A program made the translations under genes and the position numbers. A stretch of 64,000 nucleotides of DNA, taken from positions 186,001 through 250,000 of the forward strand of contig JAJKFH010001393.1 in the NCBI GenBank assembly GCA_023333565.1. The letters run 5' to 3'. Positions 14,001 to 25,600 of the stretch are shown piece by piece. The notes under the pieces were generated by a model. It was not told the origin of the DNA, ran no database searches, and was given only the letters and a program-made list of their open reading frames with translations. This DNA comes from Puffinus mauretanicus. Lineage: Eukaryota; Chordata; Aves; Procellariiformes; Procellariidae. Each line of letters opens with the position of its first letter. The first letter of the stretch is position 1.

Positions 14001-15698
14001 TTGAGAAACATTGTGGATTCAGCTACAGCTTCTGAATGAATTAGCCATTATTTAGTTTCAGAGGACCGAGTGAAGAACCAGCTCTGTGCCACTCGAGGAT
14101 GTAGGGATTGCCTGACCCACATCTTCTGGACAGCAGCATCAGCGTGTGTCCAAGCAGCCTCCAGTCAGGGAGGGAGGTTCCTGCGCTGCATAGGTGTTTC
14201 ACTGCTTGTTCTGTGTTTAGGGAAGAGCAACCCGTATTGTGAAATCAGCATGGGCTCTCAGAGCTACACTACGAGGACCCTGCAGGACACCTTGAACCCC
14301 AAGTGGAACTTCAACTGCCAGTTCTTCATTAAGGATCTGTACCAGGATGTCCTGTGTATCACCATGTTTGACAGAGATCAGTTCTCACCTGATGGTAAGT
14401 GTGAACATTTGTTTAGGAAAAGAACGCTTTTTTGTGACTTGGGGTACATAGCTCCTCACCAGCAGTTCCAAGAGCGTGTAGGTCTGATTGCTTCCTGAGA
14501 AATGTGTAAAAACAATGCCTCCTTACTCAAGAGGTTCAATAGCCCTCCAGAGCCAACAGCTCTGGGCAGTCAGATTTGATCCTACTCTGGCTTTTGTATA
14601 AGACACAGAATTATTATTTTGTCAGACTGGGGAGACAGAGAAGTTGAAAGCAGAGGTTTTTCTCTCTCGCTATAGGTGATGCCCAAAAATAAGGTGCTAG
14701 GTCATATTCGTGCAGCAACAGCTTGATAGGTTTTCTGGTTTTTGCTTGGAAACTGAAGATGTTTTTGGCAGTTGGTAGCTTCTAGTACTCTTTAAAAGGT
14801 TAAGCGCTTTTTCAGGGCTCTGACACACAGTTGATTATTTCAGATTTGCAAGGTACTGCCTTGACCTGAGTTGCCCTACGTGTAACTACAGCTCAATCTT
14901 TTCTCCTGTGAGGTAATGTGACTTTGCTAGGCTGCTTCTCCCCGTTGGACAGCTGAGTCTGTTGGTTTTTTCAGTTCATGGAAAACTTTTTAATGCACAC
15001 ACGCGCACACACAAAGATGTTTATATATGAAATGGCCACAAAGAGGGTATGTAATTTCTGAATAGGACTGTAAACCTATGAGTGGCAGTAGTTGTTCAAG
15101 GTCATTGTCCTTGTGAAAAGAATGACACGTGAGCCTAACTAAAAGCTGGCTGAGCCAAAACAGTTGAAATTTTTTTTTTATTGTCTTCATAGCACCGCAG
15201 CGGACTTGTAAACAGGTTCCATCACTTAACTCTGACCTTCCAGCTCTAAGACAGGAGAACACTTGAAATTGTGTTTCTGAAAGATAACTGTATTTTTAAA
15301 GCCCTTAGATCAAACTGTGACATAAAGGCATGTTTTCCATCCATAGCATTTTTGTCTTCTAAAAAGACCCTTTTTTGTCACTGCTGGCTGATTTACACAG
15401 GGCTGAGGGCTAGTCAAACAGGAAGCAGTGCGCTGGAACTGAATACATACTATGCAGCATTGCTGCTTAACCTGACACTTTCAGATTTTCTAAGCTTAAC
15501 ATCTTTGCCTAATGAAATTTCTTACTCCTTTGCCCAACAGATTTTTTGGGTCGCACTGAAGTTCCAGTAGCAAAAATCAGAACAGAACAAGAAAGCAAAG
15601 GCCCCACGACTAAACACTTACTGCTGCATGAAGTTCCAACAGGCGAAGTCTGGGTCCGTTTTGACCTGCAGCTCTTTGATCAGAAAACACTCCTCTAA
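8005..15698 (+). CDS. ITSN2: Intersectin-2 long isoform, C-terminal DH-PH-C2 part (11 exons)
   Basis: Scaffold and Cdc42 guanine-nucleotide exchange factor linking endocytosis to actin; only the C-terminal ~503 residues lie here. Coding exons: 8005-8126, 8994-9100, 9716-9899, 10756-10854, 11028-11195, 12057-12269, 12988-13109, 13612-13694, 13840-13923, 14221-14394, 15541-15698 (TAA 15696-15698). All junctions are GT-AG and phases agree throughout. The DH domain begins near [20 protein letters not shown] and runs through exon 5 (core [13 protein letters not shown]); the PH domain spans exons 6-8 ([19 protein letters not shown], ending at [19 protein letters not shown]); the C2 domain spans exons 9-11 ([44 protein letters not shown]). 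LLTYMVKQF in the PH domain and the C-terminus FDQKTLL fit ITSN2, not its paralogue ITSN1. EH and SH3 exons lie upstream of the window. Confidence 0.97.
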
Positions 15699-17030
15699 GA
15701 ACACTTCTTTTAATTTATGAAGGACAACTGAAGCTGACAGCCTGAACATTTTTTTTGTAAAAGATTCCTTGCCCCACGCTGGTTATTAAGCAAGAGTTCC
15801 TGCTGCTTCCATATTTCCTCTTAGTTACTGGTTGCATTTAGTTCCTTGCAGTGTTCAAAGTTACTGTTGATCTATGCAAACACAAATGTTACTGTATATA
15901 CAGTACTATAGCTGAGTGCCTTTTTATTATGTTGGGATATGTTGGCTTTGGATGCCAATGTTTCCATTTTCAGGGCCATAAAAAGTATTAAGTAGAAATG
16001 TGGCATCAAGATGTATGTATATTTTACCACTTAGTCTAACAGATAGACTGAGGAATGGTTTAAGCTCAGCACTAGAATCATTCCATTTGAAATCTGAAAA
16101 GTGATATCCACTGGAATCTTCCCATCTCAGGATGATAGTTTTAAAGATTAAATGCTGAAGAAGCCTTAGCACTGGAGACGTCTCCGATATATTGTATATT
16201 CTTTAAGAATCAAGTGTAGTTCTTTACTTGACTTAGTTCTGCACTGAAATCTAACTGCTACTTGATTTTTCCTTCTGCTTCAGTTTGATTCATCATTCTC
16301 TGCTGAGACAATGTGGTTGTGAAGAATAACTAGAAAAAAATATTTTAAATACTGTGACCCACAATAATGTGGAAAAATATTCTTCAGCTTTTGTTTTTTT
16401 CCTAAATGTAAGTTATTTGTGTACATTTCCTTGGTCTTGCAGACCTCCATGTGAATCTTGAAGCTTTGACATTGCCAACATGTATATAGAGAGTAAAATA
16501 TAAGTTTATTAATGTAATTTGTCTACAGATGTTTATTGATGCATAGTGATTTTTAAAAAGTATATTTTATTGTACAGGGAAATGTGAAATAATGAGAAAA
16601 ACTTATAGGATTAAATTCAAGAAAAGTTTATTACAAGTTTAAAAGATTTGCTCGGGGGGGGGGGAACTGTCACCCCAACACAAATCTGTAAAATGAGATT
16701 GGTTGAAAGCAAAAACTTTCTCTTGGCACCAAAAGCAGGGATGGTTAAAAAAAAAACGAAGTGTTTGTTTATAAAGGGTTTGATACACTGTAACCATTTT
16801 ACTGCCTCCTTAAACTGCTTTGTTGAAAAAGCACAGCATGCAATTCTGAACTGCGCCTGCCCTTGTTTTCCATGGGTGCAGCAATACCTCCTGATGTCTG
16901 ACAGGTTCACAGCCGATTGCCATCTGTGTACCTTCCTGTCACAGGGCTGAGTCAACCCCTGTTACGTCTAACAGTTTTCTGTGGTTCAGTATTTCTAATC
17001 CTAAATAAAACTAAATCTTGGCAACTCTTG
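15699..17030 (+). other. ITSN2: ITSN2 long-isoform 3'UTR
   Basis: AT-rich sequence after the TAA stop, with no other coding signal. Candidate poly(A) signals are ATTAAA near 16610 and AATAAA at 17004-17009; the latter has a GU-rich downstream element (gattgtgtctgt), so I end the UTR near 17,030. A reverse-strand AATAAA (tttatt near 16628) lies within it and may be chance. Confidence 0.6.
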
Positions 17031-18875
17031 AGAGATTGTGTCTGTACAGTAGGAGTTGGGAGCTTCTTGAACAAGCACGGAGAAAATTCTGGTTTCAGGC
17101 TTTGACACCAGAGCTGCTGTGCAGTCACACTAGCAGGGAGACAGGGACCACACTAGAACAAGAGAGAAACCGATTTGTAGGGCACTGACAGCATTTGTTG
17201 CTCAGCAGTGACTCTCCGAAAAGTGCTAGACATCTTGTACAAGAACACTTTCCATCTCCTCTCCCCTAATTATTGCCTGCCTTCTCAGAACCCTCGATAT
17301 GTATGTTAAAGTTTGATTTACTGCTTGTACGCTGCCTCCAGGAGAAAGTCCTTTGAAACCTTGGTAGTAGCCTAACATTATTTTGCAAATAATATTTTGC
17401 AAGACATTCACTATGGGAGTTCTGATAAAGATTTGAATAAACAAAACCAAATCATTCTTTCCTTATCAGTGCTTTCTAAGCTGCTCTTCTGTGCACAGCT
17501 GCTAACCACACGCATAGCCAGGAGCATCTCCTTCTCCTCCTCCTCATTCAAAGAGAGGGTTTGTTCTTAAATCTCAAGGTGACTTCTTTCAGCTTCATGC
17601 ACAATTGCAACAGCTGTAGCTAAAATTTTGCAAGCTTTGCCATTCCCTCTGCCCACTGCTAACATTCACACTTCTTGTAATACGAAATACAGCAGCCTCA
17701 GAGTTGTAGCTGCTGCCAGAGCTGGGGATAACACACAGATCCTGCACTGCGTAGAAGAGGGGCCTAGCAGATTTCTTTAACTTTTCTCACCAGTTCACTT
17801 CCTTTAATACAAAGACTCCGTCATGACATCAGCACTGTCTTTGTAGAGCCGAGCCTAAGTTAAACCACCTAAAATAGTAGGTTTTGGTCTGTAGAGCTGG
17901 AGCTGGAAATAACAGGAGCAGCATCTCAAACATTTCTTTGGCTGCTGGGTAACAGTACTTCAGAACCACGTTTAAGACAATGAGTTTATTGCAGTTTGCC
18001 AGAAGACCTGGCCTGTTATCACTTGCTTTGGCAGAAGATATTTTGCAAGTGGTACCTTCTGATGGCTGTGCTTGCCACCGCCGTCAGCTGGACAGGTGAC
18101 ATCATCGGCTCTCGCCATCTTTGTGGTGGCTGATGACTTTCCGCCTTTAAACAGAAGTAAAAACTATTGCATGCAACGTGAAGGCTGCTGTAGCCCAGCA
18201 CAGCTTCCTGCACTAGCTCTTTCCCACACTGAGTCAACTCCAGGAAATGTTTGTCTTTGTGACCAGTTTTCCTTCTAGAACGTGCCATTATCCCGTAAAT
18301 GCTGTAAACATGCTGGAGTAAAGCCTTGGGCCAGTAAGAGGCACAAAATTCCAGGGCAGGGGCTGGAAGCGGAGAGAGTGGGCCTGGTTCAGGAGAACAT
18401 GAGGATCCCAGTTCAGCTTTGATGCTTTTGTCACTGGGGAGCAGGAGTTCCCTGAAGTGTTGTGTATTGCAATAGCAGAACCAGAGCGCTTTCAAAAGGG
18501 GTGAATCAGAGCACTGGGACTTACTTTAAAAAAAACAGCATAATTTAAAAAAAAGAAAAATCACTCTTTGCAGATCCCAAGTGCTTCTCTATCAGAGCAG
18601 GCCAGCTGGGGCTCTCTAGCGTTCTCAGCTTAGGAGCTGCATCACTGCTCCAGTTCAGTTCACCATTCGTGATCTCTACTGTAGTTTGAGTCCAACCAGC
18701 CTGTACACCAAAAAGAACCCTGTTATGAAACGTGGCTACAGGATGCAACTTCCTGGAGCGGTGTATAGCTCCCTCAGTGCAGGCCACTCCTTTACACGAC
18801 CAGCCTCATGGCTTGAGCCAGGACGCACACCGAATCTCAACGGTCAAAGGACACTGGTTGAGCAAACATGAGACA
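17031..18875. other. Intergenic between convergent ITSN2 and FAM228
   Basis: No gene is supported. A reverse-strand open frame at 18019-18495 ends 29 bases before a reverse-strand AATAAA (tttatt 17985-17990) and could hold an alternative FAM228 terminal exon, but I see no family similarity in it. Confidence 0.5.
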
Positions 18876-19262
18876 AGGCCAAGAGAGCTGCTGCAGTTTA
18901 GCCTGGAGAAGAGAAGGCTCAGGGGGAATCTCATCAGTGTGTACAAATATCTGAAGGGAGGGTACAAAGAGGTCGGAGCCAGGCTCTTTTCAGTGGTGCC
19001 CAGTGACAGGACCAGAGGCAATGGGCACAAACTGAAACACAGGAGGTGCCATCTGAACATCAGGAAATACTTTTCTGCTGTGAAGGTGACAGAGCACTGG
19101 CACAGGCTTCCCAGAGAGGTTGTGGCGTCTTCATCCTTGGAGATACTAAAAAGCCATCTGGAGATGGTCCTGGGCAGCTGGCCCTAGGTGGCCCTACTTG
19201 AGCAGGGGGGGTTGGACAAGATAACTTCCAGAGGTCCCTTCCAACCTCAACCATTTTGTGAT
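18876..19262 (+). mobile_element. CR1 LINE fragment, 3' end
   Basis: Sense-strand remnant of the C-terminal end of CR1 ORF2 plus the 3'UTR. Translation reads [19 protein letters not shown], then [19 protein letters not shown] and [19 protein letters not shown], the hallmark of avian CR1 C-termini. It ends with the usual tail (gaggtcccttccaacctcaa, then attttgtgat). It is strongly 5' truncated, as most CR1 copies are, and still open for about 100 codons. Confidence 0.9.
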
Positions 19263-19439
19263 ATAAGTATGACCTCACTCTTGCTCCCAAAATCTAGAAA
19301 TTAATAGCAAAAAACCCCCACCAAAACCCAAAGCAAGTATGAACATTAAATCTTTCCAGATCTTCCAATAAAGAACCCAGGAGGTATTCCATGGCTTGAC
19401 CTGTAGGGCTGGCTGCCAGGCTGCATGTAGAAAATGCAG

Positions 19440-19691
19440 GAAACTCCCACCAAAAGCCACTTTATTTCAGGGCTCAGCTTGACCATCAATGCTCTACTTT
19501 TATACATCCTGCTGTCCACTCCATACCTGAAGGCTTTCCCTTCACCAACACTCCCTTCTCAGGAGAAATACGCAATAAAACAGAATTCACCATGAAATTT
19601 AAGTTTTAGCAAATACTCTGCTATGCAGCCAAGAAGGAGAGGCCTCATCCACTGTAGCTGTTGTGCTGCCTCTCAATAAACACATTAACTC
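19440..19691 (-). other. FAM228A: FAM228 3'UTR with poly(A) signal
   Basis: Sequence after the minus-strand stop. Reverse AATAAA (tttatt on the plus strand, 19461-19466) followed by a GT-rich stretch marks a plausible 3' end near 19,440. A second possibility is that the gene continues by splicing from the donor-like GTAAGA overlapping the stop. Confidence 0.45.
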
Positions 19692-22600
19692 TTACCTCTT
19701 CCTTTGGTGGACCTCACTAGCAATGTAGGCATGTGGTATCTTCAGCCACTCAACTGCATCCATACGTTGCCGGCTCAAAGGAAGTAGTGGCAGTTCTGCT
19801 TTACTGAGTTCCTTCAGCTCTCTGGTAGAGCACGGTCTTCCTGGCAGGAAAGTAAAAAGTGCTTTGTGTGAGAATCTACTGTCACAAGCAAGGGTGGCCC
19901 CCCAATATGAAACACTTCCAAGGGATACCAATTGTTTAAAATACCTGTCTCACACTGCTTGATAATGCCTGTCTCAATAAACTTTCTTTGAATGTCTTTT
20001 AACAGAGGATCCTGTAAAGTTGGTATTGAAACCTGTGACAGAGACAGTTATTTCATGCTTATGCACCAACACAAGCACTTTGTCAGAGAGTCTCAAAAGT
20101 CAGAGGTGAATGTCAAGGCACCATTGGTTAGCAGGGAAGGAGGATCAACCTCATTTTTTATGAATAAAATCATGAGGCACAGACTTAAGTGGCCTGAGAA
20201 ACACTGAGCATCTCAGATCCTAAGCAGGCCATAACGCATTCAACAACTCTGCCACAAAGTTAGGCCATAGACATGAGATCTGATCTCCTTGACGAACCCT
20301 GCGTGGCACATTGCAATGAAGTATCAGCTGAGTCCCCACAGCTTCTGAGGACTCACAGCATCCAGAAGGGATATAAAGAATTGCACTTCATGGATTTGTC
20401 CTACCTAACTCTTCTATTAGGTACCCAAGTCTTTGGTGCATTTGAGTGAGCTTCTGTAAAGATCATCTCAACTGTGAGATTATTTCCTTCTACAGAGCAC
20501 ACACCCAGCTTGCCTGGGAACTCACCAACCCTTGATAGACAGGACGCTTCCCAGGCTGCCACAATGAATTTGAGATGAGGAAAACAACCCTCCTCCCCTG
20601 CCATTGCCTACTGTGCCTCCAAATCTGGGCTTAGTATGGATCAAACCACATTCCTGGTGAAAACCGTTTTCAGACACTCTTGGGCTTAAATGCAGTAGGA
20701 GCTGGGACCCATATTTGTTCAGTTAATAAAACTAGAATGTGTTGCTCTACACCAGCCCCATAGCAGCACGTCAGTAACACGCTCTGCCTCCCCTCTACCC
20801 ATTAACTTCTTGCTGGTCAAAGGGTGCCTCTAAACCTCACGGCATAAATAACCATCACACCTTCCAGCAGTCTGTACATGTCTTCAGGAAGAACGGATCG
20901 TACTCTGACGGGTCATAAGCTTCCAAAGCCACATAGCCCTGCGGGAGAAGCAGGTAGCAGGTCAGGTCTCAGAAGCCTCTGGTGATAAAACAGTGAGAGA
21001 GCAGCCAGCCTCGGTATTACACAGCCAGGCACGGCATGAACACAGCACCAGAGGTGGTGGAGATAAGGACTCCTGAATTTTCACACACTGCAGGAAGTGT
21101 GACTGAAGTGTAATGGTAAAGTTCCTCCATCCATTTTAATTTATCATAGGCATAAATACATAATAAATGATTTCATGCAGCATCCAGAAATAATTACAGG
21201 CTAAAATGCTAGTCACAACTAGGGCAGTCAAGAAAATGGAAATTTCATTCAAGGGAAAATGTTTTGACAGAGAAGGAAACAGATACTAGAAAGAAAATAA
21301 GAAAAGAAAGAAGTGACTGACCACCCACCAGCCATAGCCCTCGCCAAGTTACTAGTCTGCGAGATGCAAGCTCCAAGTGTAGGTCATTGTCGTGGTTTAA
21401 CCTGGCAGCAGCCAAATACCACGCAGCCGCTCGCTCACCCCCCCGCCGGGTGGGATGGGGGAGAGAATCAGAAGGGTAAAAGTGAGAAAAACTCGTGGGT
21501 TGAGATTAAAAACAGTTTAATAGGGAAAGTAAAAGCCGTGCACACAAGCAAAGCAAAACAAGGAATTCATTCACCACTTCCCATCGGCAGGCAGGTGTTC
21601 AGCCATCGCCAGGAAAGCAGGGCTCCATCATGCGTAACGGTTACTTGGGAAGACAAACGCCATCACTCCGAACGCCCCCCCCTCCTTCTTCTTCACCCAG
21701 CCTTATATGCTGAGCATGATGTCATATGGTATGGAATAGCCTATTGGCCAACTGGGCCAGCCGTCCTGGCCACGGTCCCTCCCAGCCCCCTGCGCATCTG
21801 GCAGGGCATGGGAAGACAAAAAGTCCTTGACTAGCATAAACAATACCTAGCAACAACCAAAACATCAGTGTGTCATCAACATTATTCTCACACTACATCC
21901 AAAACACAGCACTATACCAGTTAATAGGAAGAAAATCAACTCCATCCCAGCCAAAACCAGGACAGTCATGAGCATGCTTTTCTATCTATGTATAGCAGTA
22001 AAGACCTGAACTATACCTAACGATCCAGACCACAGCACCATCTCACTGAGAACGCTGCCTGCAACAAACTTCATATTCTGCAGTTCAAGTTCCCTATGAC
22101 CAGAGTTAGCTGGGGGACAGCAAGTACCACCACTTGATGTTCACTATTGATGCCAAGACCAAAGAACACAAGATCGAACAGGCTATCAAGAAGCTGAACA
22201 GATACTGAGGTTGACACACTGATCAAGCCTGATGCTGAGAAAGGTGAATTACAACCATTTGTCTCCAAATTATAATGCACTGTTTATGGCCAATAAACCA
22301 GGACTTGCCTATATTGCATCAAATAAGAGCTGTACAGATGACAAAGCAAAACATGTAAGTAAAAAAAAATAAAAAGAACAGAGGCCACAACCGATGCCCT
22401 AAGAATAGTAAGAACAGGGCAAGCATATAAAATACTTCTCCCTACTACTCTCAGTCATTCTTCCAAAACCTTGCAAGTGAAGTTTTTCAGCTTTCTTGTG
22501 CAGATGATTCTCCAGGGGTCCCCTGGAGCCTGTGGCCCTCTAGGTCTCATCCCTACACAGTTCTTTTTGGCAATCTGTGGATGTAATTTCAAGTTGAGAG

Positions 22601-25600
22601 TTGGAAAAAACATACTTCAACCTGAACAGTTCAGGAGTGCTGCAAGACGAGTCCAAACCCAAAAAAGCAGGATCTGCAGTAGGTTTAAGAGGTCACTATG
22701 TTGAAGGTGCTCACATGGGCGAGTGAGCCAGGCCCCAGCGGCCTATGCAGTTCCCAGACACTCAGCAAGCACCTGGGCAGCTCCATGGGACTTCAGCTAC
22801 TGCTGAGCGTGAATATTGCTGCCTCTGCAGGGGCCTCTGCTCTCCAGGATCTGGCAATTCCCCAGAAAGCAAGCAGCAGCCGCACTCACCATCTCCTGTT
22901 TCTGTCCCTGGAAATCTTTAAGCCCTAACATGCCTCAATTTGCTGAGTTTTAGTGCCACCCCTTGGTTTATTATTACATATCACCCCATTAGAGTATGTG
23001 CTGAGACCTCAGTCGATTGTGCTAGGTGCTGCGCAGCACACCCATGTTCAATCCCTTCATGCAGTTGATGTATTATCACTCACACACCCCTTGGCAGAAA
23101 GCAGAGCAACAGCCTGCTCTTAAAAACGAGTCGGAAGGGTCTCTTACTCCGCAGCATTTCAGCAACAATGCCTACAATATCCTGGACTACCAGAACCTGA
23201 GTTGTGGCTAACACAGCAGCAATCCAGTCCGAGGAAACTTCCCCCTCCTTGCAGGCTGCAGCATGCTAGAAGAAAAGAAGCACTGCTGCCATCTTCACAC
23301 TGTGACCAACCATCTCATCATCCATCTGCAGTCCATGTCCCTGGGACTGGGGGTAAAGAGGAGGTGAGAACGGGGGTCAAAAGGTGGCAGATTTAAGGCA
23401 AAAAAAACCACATACAAGCAGGTCACTGGAACAACGGAGAGTCAAGGAAGGGAGGTAAAGGAGGAAAGCTCAGATCACGTGAAAAAGGCGGCAGAAAAGT
23501 GAGCAGACAGAAAGACTGAGATGGAGAAACCTCGAAGGACAGTGAGGAGAGAGAATGTTAGAGGGGAGGAGGAGAATGGAGGAAAGAGGGAGAAGGCAGC
23601 TTTGGAAAGTAAAGGACAGTGGAGAACTTGGAGGAATCATCAGAAGCAACAGGGAGAGGGAGACACAGCACTGGGGAGTCTGACAGAAGAAAGAGGGGCA
23701 AAACAGTGAGAGACTTGGGGATGGAGTAAAAGGGTTGACTGGGGAGAGAAAGCAAGCGAGAGGAGAGACCAGAGGAAGAAGAATAGGTATGGAAAGGGGG
23801 AATGGACTGGTGACAGAGACACAGGAAGGTGAGGAGATCTGGGAAACAGGACAAGGAGAAGCCTAATAGCAGGGAAGAGAGCAAGAGAAAATGGACAAAA
23901 AGAAGGGGGGGGCAAGGAAATGCACAGCCAGAAACCAATCCACAGAAGGGTTTTAAGTTCTGCAAAATTTATCATATACTGCCACAATTAATGCAAACTT
24001 ATGCAAATTAATTGTCCTGTTACTCTGAAGGGCTTCAGCCTGCTTTTCAGACATTCTGATAATAGAGCCAATACCACAGAGCAAGGAGAAAAGGTGGAAG
24101 CTGATCACTGGTGCTGTGCTTGTTCAGGGAGAAGGACACATCCCAATACACCAGCCATTGCTTTTGGAGGACACCCAGAAAAGTCCTGACCTGACACAGA
24201 AGCTTGCAAGATGGACTGATGCAGACCCAGATATGTACAGTACACCCAACATATCCTAAATCCCAGAACTTCAGTTCTTTGTCATTACGTGCAGTTTAAA
24301 TGCATGGGTCTTTCACTCAGACCTTTGAAAAAGAGATCATTTGCTCTCATTAAAACAACACAGTTCCCATGACATTTTCATTTCTGGATGGGAAGCTTGT
24401 TTACAGTCTCATAACTCCACTGTGCAGTGGTTTCAACTGACAACAAAAGCCCGCTCTATATAAAACACTATTCTATTTGTGGCAGATGATGTAACTGCTC
24501 TTACTGCTCTATATATCCATTCCTGAGATGCAGAAAGTTGAGTCATGGGATCTGATACTCAACAGTTGTGTGCAATTCAGAGCAAGAACAACAAAACCAA
24601 CAAGTATTTCCTACAGTGACTGCAATTTTCATGAGTACTGAAAGACACAGAACTACAGAATTCATGAGTTGGGTCTATTCACCCCCATGCAGACTTAAGA
24701 AAATTGTTGGGGGCTCCCTGTTCCCACCTTTTTTTCTTTTATAAAGCTTGATCAGTAGCATCCAAAGCCACAAAATCGTTTCGTGCGTGTTCTGCCAACA
24801 TACCGCAGTACTGCTGTACTGAACTCCTGAGACATGAGTGCGGTCCACTCCCTGGTCACAGACTCAGCCTTTGGTTTCAACTGACAGAGCTCAAGGTTTT
24901 CCCTCTAAATGGTCCGTCTCAGAGGGAAACCCACCACAATACCGTGTCTCACCATCTTCAGACCCCAGCACGTAGGGGGTGTTGTTCGTATCTGATAGTG
25001 AACTTAAACAAACAACTGTAACGACGTATGTCACCATTACAGAAGTCCTTGGGAAGAATAAGTTACAGGTAAGACATACCTGAACTCCAGGCTACTCAAC
25101 TGAACAGCGAATAACAGCTAAAACCCTGATCTTGTCCACCACCCTCTGTATGCAACCCTCTCCATGACAGAAATTTACTTCTCGCTGATACCTTCTTTTT
25201 ACAGTAGTTTAAATAGAGAGAGAGTTGTTCTTCTTTCCTTTTCCTTATTTCTTCACTTGACTGGCTGTCCATTTTGTCCTCAATTTTCTGCAGCAGTGGC
25301 TCTGAAACATCCTCAAGCCATTTCTTGTACAGGATCTCCTTCTTTCTCAGATTTAAGAAATCATTGTGCCTCAAATACCTGTCCACCTCCTGAGTAAGAA
25401 ATGGAAAATAAAAACCATACAACTTGTTGGCCAACCATGTTAAAGAGTCCACGGGTGAAGCTACGCAGCTTGGCTGACCTGATCTGACTGGGCACTGCTG
25501 CAAGGGCCCTGTTTTCCAGCCCTTCTTTCTGCTCCTCCCTCTCTCCACTTCCCACCACTTGGCTCCAAGCTCTCCCTTTCACACCCTAATTTTTTAAGCT

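Larger units (their letters stand above)
20939..25191 (-). other. FAM228A: Large FAM228 intron hosting repeats
   Basis: A 4.25-kb intron between the YCKKK and GYVALEAYDP exons. It holds the solo LTR (21388-21964), an RPL23A-like retrocopy (about 22045-22310) and a purine-rich tract (23405-23930). Nothing recognisable was found in 22,330-23,400 or 23,930-25,190. Confidence 0.75.

Noticed and set aside
18019..18495. 158-codon reverse frame as a certain FAM228 exon
   Set aside because: A poly(A) signal lies just beyond it, but I see no FAM228 similarity; kept only as an alternative terminal-exon idea.
21313..21834. 173-codon open frame across the solo LTR
   Set aside because: Starts in the host flank and runs through LTR regulatory sequence; no retroviral protein similarity.
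23558..23987. Reverse-strand Pro/Ser/Leu-rich frames opposite the purine tract
   Set aside because: Low-complexity by-products of an A/G-only strand.
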